Assembly: GCA_003833075.1 (NCBI GenBank)
Contig: RIAY01000005.1
Coordinates: 1 to 64,000 of the forward strand
From: Muribaculaceae bacterium Isolate-036 (Harlan)
GTDB lineage: Bacteria; Bacteroidota; Bacteroidia; Bacteroidales; Muribaculaceae
DNA: 64,000 nt
Reading direction: 5' to 3'
Positions within the stretch are counted from its first letter, which is position 1; the number at the start of each line of letters is the position of its first letter. The notes under the pieces were generated by a model. It was not told the DNA's origin and did not search any database. It was given only the letters and a program-made list of their open reading frames with translations. This document shows, one piece after another, positions 9,309 through 17,435 of this stretch. Both the position numbers and the translations under genes were made by a program.

Positions 9309-12300
9309 ATGTATTCAGACATAATAACGAGATATAGTCCATTGACGATTGACGCTGTTATTGAAACGGCTAAATCGTTAGTGCCTTCTGAATATCAACG
9401 ATATCCATATCCTTGGTCTCATCCCGAGGTAAACCACGGAGTCAGCCTTTTAAAAACTGATGACGGCTTAAACTGTTACATTGCTGCATATGGCGAAAGC
9501 CACAAGCGCAAAGTATTTCGTGCTATCGAAGATTTGCCATTTTCTGAACTTAAGGAATCTATTGAGGTCGTAGATTGGGGCTGTGGGCAAGGTCTCGCAT
9601 CAGTATGCCTTGTTGAAAAGATGAGAGAGCATAATCTTTTTCAAAACATTAAAAAGATTACGCTCATTGAACCATCAACCGCCGCAATAAATAGAGCAGA
9701 ATTGAACGTTTCGTTAGCAGCTCCCGGGGTTCAAATCTCAAAAAAACAACTCGGTTTACCCCCGACAATGCCGCTGGACTTTGATTGTATATCCGATATT
9801 GAATACAAGAAACCAATAACAATACATCTTTTTTCAAATATTCTCGACATCGAGACTATTGATTTGAAAAAACTTGCCCAGCTTATTGCCACCACAGGTC
9901 ATAAGCATTATGTATTGTGTATCGGCCCGGCTAATCGCAGAGAAGATCGCATAAATGCGTTTTGCCGTTACTTTCAACTCCCTTCTTCCGCTTACTTTTC
10001 AAGCTATCGGAATACTGAGTTTTTTACTCGTACCGATTATAACAAATATACATTTGGCTGCTTTATTAAGGGGTTCAAATATCGCGTGGATCAAGGCGAG
10101 CAAATCCTTATTCCATATCGCTTCTATGCGCCTAAACAATATTTTGCGGCGTATAAGTCCGATATGTCCATCCTTGATGTTGCTCCGATTGAAACGGCTT
10201 TTGAGGTGCTTGCACCATTCGATATTGGAGCAAGCGTTTATGATGATGTAAACCCGATTCTTGCAGTACTTAACAATATAGTCGAGCGTGGCCTACCCAC
10301 AAAAGCAAGTCCGTGGCTGGAAAGCCTTTTATCTGATGTGCTGAACGCTGGAACTAAAGATGATGATGAAGCGCAGTATGGCGGAATCCGTTACATTCCG
10401 AATAACGGTATAAGTAGCGAAGAAACTCAACTCGTTAAAGATGTGCCCTTGGCTGTTGCTCGTATTGAAAAAACAATTCTGGAAGCACTTCTCACCAATC
10501 ATCTTTCACTTGATAAAGAAATTTGGAATGTGTTGGTGAAAGAAGCAGATGTGCCATGCGCAGCTATCGCCCTTCATGAACTTGGTGAGATGCTTAATCA
10601 TTTAGCTTCAGTATCTCAGGATTTCTCCGAAATGAAATTTCCGGAAGTCAATCTTTCTGTAGTCAATTCTAAATATCCCGATTCGAGACTTCACCTTGGA
10701 GCTAACGTTTATACCGATTCTTGCAAGCAGCTTACCAACCAAACGTTTGACATTGTAATAGATTTCTCGCTCATCGAAAAGCCAAATCCTCGTGAAGTCG
10801 AGTTCTCTCAATTCAAGGCTGAAAATAATTGTTACTTTAACGTTCGAGCTTCCGAAAACATATATTCAGAGCGTTATATCTATACGACTGACCGCATAGT
10901 ATATAAACCGCTGACGAGACTTAATCAACAAGGCACCCACGATAATATCGAAGAAAATGTCACACCCCTTCGATATTTTATTCAGTTGCTTTTCAGGAAA
11001 GAAAACTTCCGTGAAGGTCAGCTTCCGATAATATCTCGTGCATTGCAGCTTAAAAGTGTTATTGGACTTTTGCCGACAGGCGGCGGTAAATCTCTCACGT
11101 ATCAGATTGCCGCAATGCTTCAACCAGGTGTTACACTCATCATCGACCCTCTGATGTCGCTGATGAAAGACCAATACGACGGCCTTTTGAAAAATGGTAT
11201 TGACTTCTGTACATTCATTAATTCCGCAGTGCAGAATAAGGCTGAACGTGAGAATATGATGAAAGACTCAAAACTATTGTTTGTGTTCCTTTCTCCTGAA
11301 CGTCTCGCCATATTTAAATTCAGAGAAAGCCTAAGAGCAATGGCCGACAACCATGTCTATTTCTCTTATGGTGTGATTGATGAGGTTCACTGTGTTTCGG
11401 AATGGGGACATGATTTTCGTTTTACATATTTGCATCTCGGCCGAAACTTATACCAATATGTTCTGCCAAAACAATCCGACTATGAGGAAAGGAATCACGT
11501 TACCCTTATGGGGTTGACTGCGACCGCATCATTCGATGTCTTAGCGGATGTAGAACGAGAACTGTCTGGCAATAACGCTTTTCCCCTTGATCCGGAAGCG
11601 ACTGTTAGATACGAAAACACTAATCGTCTTGAATTGCAATATCGAATAGTCAAAGTTGATGATGAAACAGCTCATGACAAATGGGATGTTTATTCCGCAA
11701 AAAACATGGCTTGCCCAGAAGTGGTGAGAGATATTTTCTATTCATCTTTACAAGAGTTGCAGCAACCTGAGAATGTAGAACGTATCAAGAAACGTTTTAT
11801 TGAGAGAGAGAATATTGAGCCGACCTCCGAACTCGCACGGAACATATTATCGCGTGAATTACATGTTGACGTAAACCCTGAATGGTATGCTAATCTTCAC
11901 GACATTTCGTCTGCGATTATATTTTGCCCACACAGACAAGGCACACTCGGAGTTCACAATGGCACCCGTATAGGAGTAGCCGGACAAATCAAGGCAGTCC
12001 TAAATATATCGGACGTAAGTGAGTTTGTTGGAGGTGACAATCCGGCATCACAGGATGATTTTATTCAGAATCGGACGAATATCATGGTAGCAACAAAGGC
12101 GTTCGGAATGGGAATAGACAAGCCGCATGTTCGTTTTACACTTAATGTGAACCATTCAGGATCACTTGAGGCTTTTGTTCAGGAGGCTGGGCGAGCAGGG
12201 CGCGATAGGAAAATGGCCCTGGCTGTAGTCCTATATTCGGACAGGGTGTTTAATGAGCAGGATGAATTTACACGATTATTGGCTCCTGTCCCCGTGGATT

Positions 12301-13577
12301 TTGGTGTTCATAAATTCTTCTATGATGGAAATTTTCTTGGAGAGATGACCGAATGGACTGTAATGGATTATCTGATGAATCATCAGCTTGCAGTTACAGA
12401 GGATACAGATGTCATTACCCGGCAAAACAAAACTGTCTCTGGTTTTATTTCTAAACTTAGTCAAGCAAAAGATGGAGAAGCAGTTGTGTCCTATATATCA
12501 TATAGGTATCCGTCTAAAGACTCTGAAACCCTTGACAGCTATTTGCATCAGGCGAATCTACGACCAATTACCCAGCAACCGCGTTCACCAAAAGATAACA
12601 CCCAGCAACTCCGCACTCTGAACCAAGAGCAATATCAAGCGGCCTTGATGAAGGCTATCTATCGAATGTGTTGCATTGGACTGATTGAGGATTTTACACA
12701 GGATTATGTAAATCAAGAGTTTAGGATTGTTACTCGCAAGAAACCTGACGGTGCGTATTATGATGGGTTAAAACAATTCTTCATGCGCTATTACAACGAA
12801 AACCGCGCTAATGCACAGATAGCCTATTGCAAAAAATATAACGGGACTGAAATAGCTAACTGCTTATTCTTTCTTACACAATTTATATACAAGAAGATTG
12901 CGACAAAGAGGAAGCAGGCTATCGAGGATATTGAGCAATTCTGCAAGGAGGCGACTCAGGATAATGCTGACTGGCTTGCAATGAATGAAGAATTGAAAGA
13001 TACCCTCTATTACTATTTCAATTCAAAGTATGCCCGGCATGAATACAAAGATGAGACAGGGCAACCCTATTCTCTTGTAGATGATACACAATCCGGAAAG
13101 GAATGGTTCTTCACTGGCTCCCTATATAATCTTGATACTTCCAAAGGCAAGGACTTTGAGCAATCCATATTGTTGAAGTATATGAGAATTATCAACAGCG
13201 ATGGGGTATCGTCGCCTAAAGATAATATCAAACATCTTAGAGGTGCCATCCGACTTATACGTCGAGGAATCCCTTCACCCAATCCGATTCTTAGTCTTTT
13301 GAATGTATTTTGTCTTCTTTTTCTCAAAGCTGATGAGACGTCAATTGCATTAAAGGATGAAATAGAAGTCTCGTTCATAGAAGGCTATGAGGAATTGCGT
13401 AAAAGTTTATCTCAACAAGAGTTACAGGGATATATCGAAAACTATCTCGATATATTGAAAAAATATAATGTAACTGATGATAGGCACATAGAATATCTCG
13501 GGCTACTAATCGTGATGTGCGAAGCAGTAGAACATGCTGAATGGGCACATCATTTTACTCAAAATTTCACAGCATAA
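9309..13577 (+). CDS. Methyltransferase-like domain fused to a RecQ-type DNA helicase
   Basis: 1422 residues. Residues about 90-230 look like a class I SAM methyltransferase fold (VVDWGCGQGLASVCLVEKM as motif I, TLIEPS as the acidic strand end). A long unassigned middle region follows. From about residue 560 it is a superfamily 2 RecQ-like helicase: LLPTGGGKSLTYQ (Walker A, about 587-598), VIDEVHCVSEWGHDFR (DEVH, near 690), LMGLTATAS (motif III), FGMGIDKPHVRF (motif V) and QEAGRAGRD (motif VI, near 955). The C-terminal 400 residues are helical and unassigned. It is far longer than RecQ (about 600 residues). Whether the methyltransferase domain is active is not clear: no catalytic NPPY-type motif is visible. 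Confidence 0.85.
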   Translation: MYSDIITRYSPLTIDAVIETAKSLVPSEYQRYPYPWSHPEVNHGVSLLKTDDGLNCYIAAYGESHKRKVFRAIEDLPFSELKESIEVVDWGCGQGLASVCLVEKMREHNLFQNIKKITLIEPSTAAINRAELNVSLAAPGVQISKKQLGLPPTMPLDFDCISDIEYKKPITIHLFSNILDIETIDLKKLAQLIATTGHKHYVLCIGPANRREDRINAFCRYFQLPSSAYFSSYRNTEFFTRTDYNKYTFGCFIKGFKYRVDQGEQILIPYRFYAPKQYFAAYKSDMSILDVAPIETAFEVLAPFDIGASVYDDVNPILAVLNNIVERGLPTKASPWLESLLSDVLNAGTKDDDEAQYGGIRYIPNNGISSEETQLVKDVPLAVARIEKTILEALLTNHLSLDKEIWNVLVKEADVPCAAIALHELGEMLNHLASVSQDFSEMKFPEVNLSVVNSKYPDSRLHLGANVYTDSCKQLTNQTFDIVIDFSLIEKPNPREVEFSQFKAENNCYFNVRASENIYSERYIYTTDRIVYKPLTRLNQQGTHDNIEENVTPLRYFIQLLFRKENFREGQLPIISRALQLKSVIGLLPTGGGKSLTYQIAAMLQPGVTLIIDPLMSLMKDQYDGLLKNGIDFCTFINSAVQNKAERENMMKDSKLLFVFLSPERLAIFKFRESLRAMADNHVYFSYGVIDEVHCVSEWGHDFRFTYLHLGRNLYQYVLPKQSDYEERNHVTLMGLTATASFDVLADVERELSGNNAFPLDPEATVRYENTNRLELQYRIVKVDDETAHDKWDVYSAKNMACPEVVRDIFYSSLQELQQPENVERIKKRFIERENIEPTSELARNILSRELHVDVNPEWYANLHDISSAIIFCPHRQGTLGVHNGTRIGVAGQIKAVLNISDVSEFVGGDNPASQDDFIQNRTNIMVATKAFGMGIDKPHVRFTLNVNHSGSLEAFVQEAGRAGRDRKMALAVVLYSDRVFNEQDEFTRLLAPVPVDFGVHKFFYDGNFLGEMTEWTVMDYLMNHQLAVTEDTDVITRQNKTVSGFISKLSQAKDGEAVVSYISYRYPSKDSETLDSYLHQANLRPITQQPRSPKDNTQQLRTLNQEQYQAALMKAIYRMCCIGLIEDFTQDYVNQEFRIVTRKKPDGAYYDGLKQFFMRYYNENRANAQIAYCKKYNGTEIANCLFFLTQFIYKKIATKRKQAIEDIEQFCKEATQDNADWLAMNEELKDTLYYYFNSKYARHEYKDETGQPYSLVDDTQSGKEWFFTGSLYNLDTSKGKDFEQSILLKYMRIINSDGVSSPKDNIKHLRGAIRLIRRGIPSPNPILSLLNVFCLLFLKADETSIALKDEIEVSFIEGYEELRKSLSQQELQGYIENYLDILKKYNVTDDRHIEYLGLLIVMCEAVEHAEWAHHFTQNFTA

Positions 13578-13591
13578 ATTTTACAACACAT

Positions 13592-14464
13592 ATGACCCCG
13601 CAGGAAATACTGGCGAGTCTTTCTCGCCTTGAATCTGAACTACAAGAAGTCGCTTCGGCAAGACTTCTTGTTGAACAGACAACGCAATCCTACAAAGAGG
13701 TTCAGCATGAGATACATTTATTCGTTGCTGAATTTCAGAACGTAGTGAACTCTCTAAACTCAATATCAAATGCTTTTGATAAGGGACAATCATCTTTGTC
13801 TGACGAGGCACAGAGATCAATAGAGAATATAAAAACTCAGTTATCGACAGTGCATGATTCGTTTGCAAATCAATGCAATAACGTCATTACCCGGTTCATC
13901 GAAAAAACAACTGAGGCTGGTAATAGATTCTCAGCTGAGACTGTTGCCCTGTCAGCAACCTACGAAAAAAACAATTCTGATTTTAGGTCAAGCATAACGG
14001 AACTGTCAAAGGTTCATGTTGCGCTAATAAAGGCGACCGAAACCGTAACATCGCTTAAAGCGGATATTTCAACACTGGAATCTCAACTCAATGATTCCCA
14101 AAAAGAGCAACACGTTGTTCTTGACAAGATTTCCGAAGGACTTAAATCCATGGAGTCTAATCATACCCGAATACTCAACCAAATATCTGATGAACTGAAA
14201 TCTTTGCAAGCTCAACAAGATTCAGGCATTAAAAGTCTTCAGCACTCGCTGGATGTGGTTGGTGATTTTCAGAAGCAACAAAAATCCACTGAAGAGCAAA
14301 TTCTCAATGGTGTCAGAAGCGTGTTGAAAAACCTTGATTCCAGAATGAATACGCTTGATACAAAAGTCGATAGCATAGGTAAAACAGTCAACATCTTAAA
14401 AATCCTTGGAATAATTAACGTCATAGGTTTACTCCTATTGCTGTTACTGTTGTTTGTAAGATAA
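13592..14464 (+). CDS. Coiled-coil protein with C-terminal membrane anchor
   Basis: 290 residues from the ATG at 13592; an earlier in-frame ATG at 13541 overlaps the helicase gene. Residues 5-265 are rich in heptad-like helices (LASLSRLESELQEVASARLL, ISDELKSLQAQQDSGIKSLQ). The last 20 residues are strongly hydrophobic (LGIINVIGLLLLLLLLFVR), a tail anchor. It lies 14 nt after the helicase gene. A tail-anchored coiled coil beside a nucleic-acid enzyme could be a membrane effector or a scaffold; this is inference from architecture only. Confidence 0.7.
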   Translation: MTPQEILASLSRLESELQEVASARLLVEQTTQSYKEVQHEIHLFVAEFQNVVNSLNSISNAFDKGQSSLSDEAQRSIENIKTQLSTVHDSFANQCNNVITRFIEKTTEAGNRFSAETVALSATYEKNNSDFRSSITELSKVHVALIKATETVTSLKADISTLESQLNDSQKEQHVVLDKISEGLKSMESNHTRILNQISDELKSLQAQQDSGIKSLQHSLDVVGDFQKQQKSTEEQILNGVRSVLKNLDSRMNTLDTKVDSIGKTVNILKILGIINVIGLLLLLLLLFVR

Positions 14465-14536
14465 AACGCATTTTTAGAGTATCAAGTGTTAACCTTGACA
14501 CAACAGTTGCCATATAGGATAAACAAAATATCCGAT

Positions 14537-14806
14537 ATGACAACAATTTCACTGCAACATCTTAAAAGCGAAGCTTCAATTGAGACTGGCTATATGACCT
14601 TGTACGGCGAATATGGGAAACGGTATAACAATCGTGCCCTGAATATCCCGGGCTATGGCTGGGTGCCTTGCTCGCGCAAACTTCAGATGAACTTCACAAC
14701 ATCGCCCGATGAGTTGATGCTCGTCATCTCAGAGCCTTATGATGAGTACATCCCGGTAACTTCCGAGATATGGGTGACTCGCACTAATATAGTTCAGGAC
14801 TTTTAA
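14537..14806 (+). CDS. Small protein of unknown function
   Basis: 89 residues from the ATG at 14537. An in-frame TTG at 14486 is less likely because it adds a non-conserved-looking tail. Beta-rich composition (ETGYMTLYGEYGKRYNNRAL, IPGYGWVPCSRKLQMNF). No signal peptide and no family recognised. It sits between the coiled-coil membrane protein and the 168-residue protein, on the same strand. Confidence 0.5.
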   Translation: MTTISLQHLKSEASIETGYMTLYGEYGKRYNNRALNIPGYGWVPCSRKLQMNFTTSPDELMLVISEPYDEYIPVTSEIWVTRTNIVQDF

Positions 14807-14822
14807 CTTTATTTCAAGCGAC

Positions 14823-15329
14823 ATGAGTATATTTTCAAAACTCTTCTCAAAACCTTCTAAAGAGGATGTAATGAGATTCAATTATGATCTCAACTTTACA
14901 GTTATACCTGAATTGGTGAAGGAATATAATAATAATCCATCCGCCGACGTGGCAGAGCTAACAAGCATCAAACGTCCCGACAACGTTTCAAAACAGGTTT
15001 CTGCGCTCTATCGTCAGATTAAGACAATCGAGTCAGGCATAAACGGGCACCCCGGGATTAGTCTGATTATCGTTGAAATGCCTAAAAGCTGGGTGATTTC
15101 CGAAGTTGAAATCGGTATGCTTGCCGTTAATAGAAACCTGCATCATGCAGTATATTTCACAATGGAATACTCCCTTGGAAGTTATATGATGTGTGTAACC
15201 GATGAAAAGGGTCATGGCTGCATCAAAGAGGTTAGAGACAGAGAACATTTCTGTTTTGAAGTGTTTAAATCAGCAATGAGTTTTTGGGATAGACTTGAAT
15301 CTGCAAGAAAACCTATCGCAGAATTTTAA
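14823..15329 (+). CDS. Protein of unknown function, last gene of the helicase cluster
   Basis: 168 residues. The N-terminus MSIFSKLFSKPSK is short, amphipathic and basic, similar in style to that of the 7169 gene. The remainder is a compact alpha/beta-looking domain (ISLIIVEMPKSWVISEVEIGM, AVYFTMEYSLGSYMMCVTDE). No known motif. It is the final gene before the base composition changes at the prophage edge, 18 nt before the integrase fragment. Confidence 0.55.
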   Translation: MSIFSKLFSKPSKEDVMRFNYDLNFTVIPELVKEYNNNPSADVAELTSIKRPDNVSKQVSALYRQIKTIESGINGHPGISLIIVEMPKSWVISEVEIGMLAVNRNLHHAVYFTMEYSLGSYMMCVTDEKGHGCIKEVRDREHFCFEVFKSAMSFWDRLESARKPIAEF

Positions 15330-15347
15330 TATGTTTGATATAGAATT

Positions 15348-15908
15348 ATGACACCCGATCCCAATTCACCTGTTTTCATTCAGCATCATATCCCAAAAGA
15401 TGTCCCGGAATACATCAGGGCGGAATGCAAGTACCCGGCGCTCCGCAACGCTTTCCTCTTCTCCTGCCTCACGGGACTGCGCAAAAGCGACATCCAGAAG
15501 ATGACATGGAGCGAGGTCCGGCAGCAGGGGGAGTTCACACGGATCGTCTTCAGGCAGAAAAAGACCGGCGGGCAGGAATACATCGACATCAACCCTCAGG
15601 CGGTAGCCTTCATGGGGGAACGCGGCAAACCGGAAGACAGGGTGTTTCCCTGCTTCTCCTATTCTTCATATTACCTGATGGAGCTGAAGCGGTGGGCGGT
15701 CCGTGCCGGGATAACGAAAGACATCACCTTTCACAGCGGGCGGCACACCTTCGCCGTGATGATGCTTGATCTCGGAGCGGACATCTACACGGTCCAGAAG
15801 CTTCTCGGACACAAGGAAATCCACACGACCCAGATCTACGCGAAAATGATGGACAAGAAGAAGCAGGAGGCGGCGATGCTCATCCCGCCGCTGCTGCCCG
15901 GAACGTGA
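15348..15908 (+). pseudogene. Tyrosine recombinase, catalytic domain only (N-terminus missing)
   Basis: 186 residues. All catalytic residues of a tyrosine site-specific recombinase are present: Arg in FSCLTGLRKSD, Lys in FRQKKTGG, HSGRH, LGHK and the nucleophile Tyr in TTQIYAKMM. The SAM-like core-binding and arm-binding domains (about 200 residues in Bacteroidales integrases) are absent. The first 20 or so residues do not look like integrase, and the DNA becomes GC-rich at about 15405, just where integrase similarity begins. This suggests a recombination or deletion junction inside the gene. It is unlikely to be functional alone. Alternatively it is a truncated recombinase under a new start. 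Confidence 0.75.
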
Positions 15909-15927
15909 TCCGTCCGGCGCAAAGTGA

Positions 15928-15959
15928 AAGGCGCGGCTCCGTTACGGAGACCGCGCCTT
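15928..15959. terminator. Strong GC-rich hairpin between integrase fragment and hicB
   Basis: AAGGCGCGG then CTCCG (15928-15941) pair with CGGAG and CCGCGCCTT (15945-15959) around a TTA loop, with one unpaired A. It lies between convergent genes (integrase fragment from the left, hicB from the right), so it can serve both as a bidirectional terminator. No long T-run is present. Confidence 0.6.
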
Positions 15960-15991
15960 GTCGGTGGATTTAAAAAAGTAAATAAAAGTTT

Positions 15992-16399
15992 TCAGATAAG
16001 AGTGATTGCCCGAACCTCATCCCCGAAAGCGTGGAGACTGTTCTGGATTTTCTCTGTTGTCTTCGGGGAGGGATTGCGGTAGCCGTTCGCATACTGAGAC
16101 AGCTGTGCGGCAGATATTCCCGTTATCCTCGACAACCCGGCGAATGTCAATTTGCCGGCATAATATCGCAAAAACGATGGCACATCATAGCAGAATGTAA
16201 ACTCCGCCTCCGTGAATGTTTTCCCCTCTTCCTCATAACGCGCTCGCGTAGCCTCGTAGACATTTAGCCAGTCTGTTTTTGCCTGTTCGACTGAATCGCC
16301 TTCCCCTGTGAGTCCGTAGGGAAGAATCATGGGATTTGCCGCATAAGCGTAGAAACAGCCGTCTTCTGAGCGTTCGATATATACCTTTACCTTTTTCAT
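15992..16399 (-). CDS. hicB: HicB-type antitoxin with HTH domain
   Basis: 135 residues. The N-terminal half is the HicB partial RNase H-like fold (MKKVKVYIERSEDGCFYAYA, LTGEGDSVEQAKTDW). The C-terminal half is an XRE-like helix-turn-helix (AGLSRITGISAAQLSQYANGYRNPSPKTTEKI). HicB binds and neutralises HicA and represses its own promoter. It lies downstream of hicA on the same strand, with 38 nt between. The HTH probably recognises the palindrome at 16653-16667. Confidence 0.88.
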   Translation of the reverse strand: MKKVKVYIERSEDGCFYAYAANPMILPYGLTGEGDSVEQAKTDWLNVYEATRARYEEEGKTFTEAEFTFCYDVPSFLRYYAGKLTFAGLSRITGISAAQLSQYANGYRNPSPKTTEKIQNSLHAFGDEVRAITLI

Positions 16400-16437
16400 C
16401 TGCGTATTTGTTTTTATGCGTTGCTTTTAAAGAATGA

Positions 16438-16629
16438 TTAAAAATCGAGTCCGGACATCTTTCGTATGCTGTTGAGCGTTCCGCGTGCCACTTCTTTTGT
16501 TCCATGGTTTGATGTGGTGAACTCCATTCCGGTTGTAGGACTGTACCAGGTAGGATGCCCAGCAGTCTGTTTGGGTAACTGAATACATCCGCCTTTTTTC
16601 AATATTCTGTGCAGTTCCTTATATTTCAT
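16438..16629 (-). CDS. hicA: HicA-type mRNA interferase toxin
   Basis: 63 residues, the usual size for HicA. A double-stranded RNA-binding-like fold is indicated by MKYKELHRILKKGGC and TAGHPTWYSP, where the His is the expected catalytic residue, and by the basic C-terminus (GTLNSIRKMSGLDF). HicA cleaves mRNA and is inhibited by HicB. The pair is on the prophage's left arm, where it could stabilise the element or limit other phages (inference). Confidence 0.88.
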   Translation of the reverse strand: MKYKELHRILKKGGCIQLPKQTAGHPTWYSPTTGMEFTTSNHGTKEVARGTLNSIRKMSGLDF

Positions 16630-16648
16630 ATTCTTAAAGCTTGTTGCA

Positions 16649-16679
16649 CAAAAATAATGCTATTATTTGTAATAACAAA
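16649..16679 (-). promoter_or_regulatory. hicAB promoter with operator palindrome
   Basis: Reading leftward, -33 TTTG (complement at 16676-16679) is followed after 19 bp by -7 TATTTTTG (complement at 16649-16656), both consensus. The inverted repeat AATAAT-GCT-ATTATT (16653-16667) overlaps the -7 box, a good position for repression by the HicB HTH. hicA starts 20 bp further on. Confidence 0.7.
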
Positions 16680-16727
16680 ATTAATTAATCAATGAATGAA
16701 TTAATTAACAAACATTAACATTGCATG

Positions 16728-17048
16728 TCAGTCTATATCGGCTACTGCTTCTATCTCTGTGGCGAGACCGCTCAGGCGGCGGGCGATGTCGCGGAACGCG
16801 CCAGCGAGACGGCGCGCCTCTTCGGGCTTGAATGCATCGGCGGCACGCAGCAGCTGTGTAGCCTCTTTCTTTGCGTTGAAATCCGGTTCGGCGCATTCCA
16901 TGTAGTCGCGGACCAGTGCCGAATCGTTCAGGATGCCGTCAAGCTCATCGAAAGCGGTGCTGATCGCGCCCAGACGGTAATTTACACACTTCTCGCGGTT
17001 TTCCTCGTAACTCTGAGGATTTAGTATATTTTTCTTTAGGTAATTCAT
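16728..17048 (-). CDS. DUF5053-like phage protein
   Basis: 106 residues. The C-terminal half (FDELDGILNDSALVRDYM ... FRDIARRLSGLATEIEAV) aligns with the protein at 29811 (FHELDGLLNVSKFAKRYF ... LRDIAKRLNDYADEI). From memory this pattern belongs to the DUF5053 family of small Bacteroidales phage proteins; function unknown. It follows a hairpin and a 41-residue microprotein gene on the same strand, exactly as its paralogue at 29.8 kb does. Confidence 0.7.
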   Translation of the reverse strand: MNYLKKNILNPQSYEENREKCVNYRLGAISTAFDELDGILNDSALVRDYMECAEPDFNAKKEATQLLRAADAFKPEEARRLAGAFRDIARRLSGLATEIEAVADID

Positions 17049-17066
17049 GATAATTTTGTTAATTTT

Positions 17067-17088
17067 GCCCCCGGACTTCTCCGGGGGC
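17067..17088 (-). promoter_or_regulatory. GC-rich hairpin between microprotein and DUF5053-like gene
   Basis: GCCCCCGGA / TCCGGGGGC is a perfect 9-bp stem with a 4-nt loop. In the sense of the flanking genes (minus strand) it is followed by AAAATTAACAAAA and then the start codon. The same hairpin-plus-AAAATTAACAAAA arrangement occurs at 29772-29808. On the plus strand it is followed by eight T, so it would also terminate any antisense transcript. Confidence 0.65.
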
Positions 17089-17097
17089 TTTTTTTTG

Positions 17098-17223
17098 TTA
17101 ATTACAGTTTAATAATTCTCTGAGTAATCCTCTGATGAGGTTCACTGTTGATTGGTTTTCTTCATTTTCAAGAATTGAGAGTTTTCCGAGGATGATGAAA
17201 ACCAATCTTTTTTTTTCTGTCAT
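17098..17223 (-). CDS. 41-residue phage microprotein, paralogue of 29644-29766
   Basis: The frame starts at ATG 17223 and stops at 17098. It has a strong Shine-Dalgarno AAAGGAGGT (17233-17241, minus strand). The product starts MTEKKRLVFIILGKLSILE and ends with IRGLLRELLNCN. About half of its positions match the 40-residue product at 29644 (LVF, IL, E, NQ, IRGLL, EL, N). It is too short for most gene callers. The shared position upstream of a hairpin and a DUF5053-like gene argues that it is translated. A mini-frame (ATG AAA TGA) overlaps its start. Role unknown; leader peptide or small regulator are both possible. Confidence 0.65.
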   Translation of the reverse strand: MTEKKRLVFIILGKLSILENEENQSTVNLIRGLLRELLNCN

Positions 17224-17256
17224 TTCATTTACACCTCCTTTCTTATTTTTCTGATA

Positions 17257-17288
17257 AAAAGTTACATAAAATTTTTATTATATCCAAA
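17257..17288 (-). promoter_or_regulatory. Promoter of the leftward microprotein/DUF5053-like module
   Basis: Reading leftward, -33 TTTG (complement 17285-17288), 20 bp, then -7 TAACTTTT (complement 17257-17264; seven of eight consensus positions). The microprotein start codon is 34 bp downstream. Confidence 0.6.
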
Positions 17289-17435
17289 TTTTTACATCAG
17301 AAAAAAGGTGTAAACGTGATTTTTTTTCAGATCTGTTTCATTGGTGGTTTATGTGTCGCACTGTCGGCGGTGATGGCTGTCGGTGTGTGTGGCGGTCGGA
17401 CGGGTGCGCGCCATCACGGCGCGGCATCGGTCGGG

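Noticed and set aside
16680..16715. Similar TTAATTAAT/GAATGAAT strings at 16680, 17918-17955 and 40074 as possible attachment or iteron sites
   Set aside because: Low-complexity AT runs that are not identical and include coding sequence of the 17933 gene.
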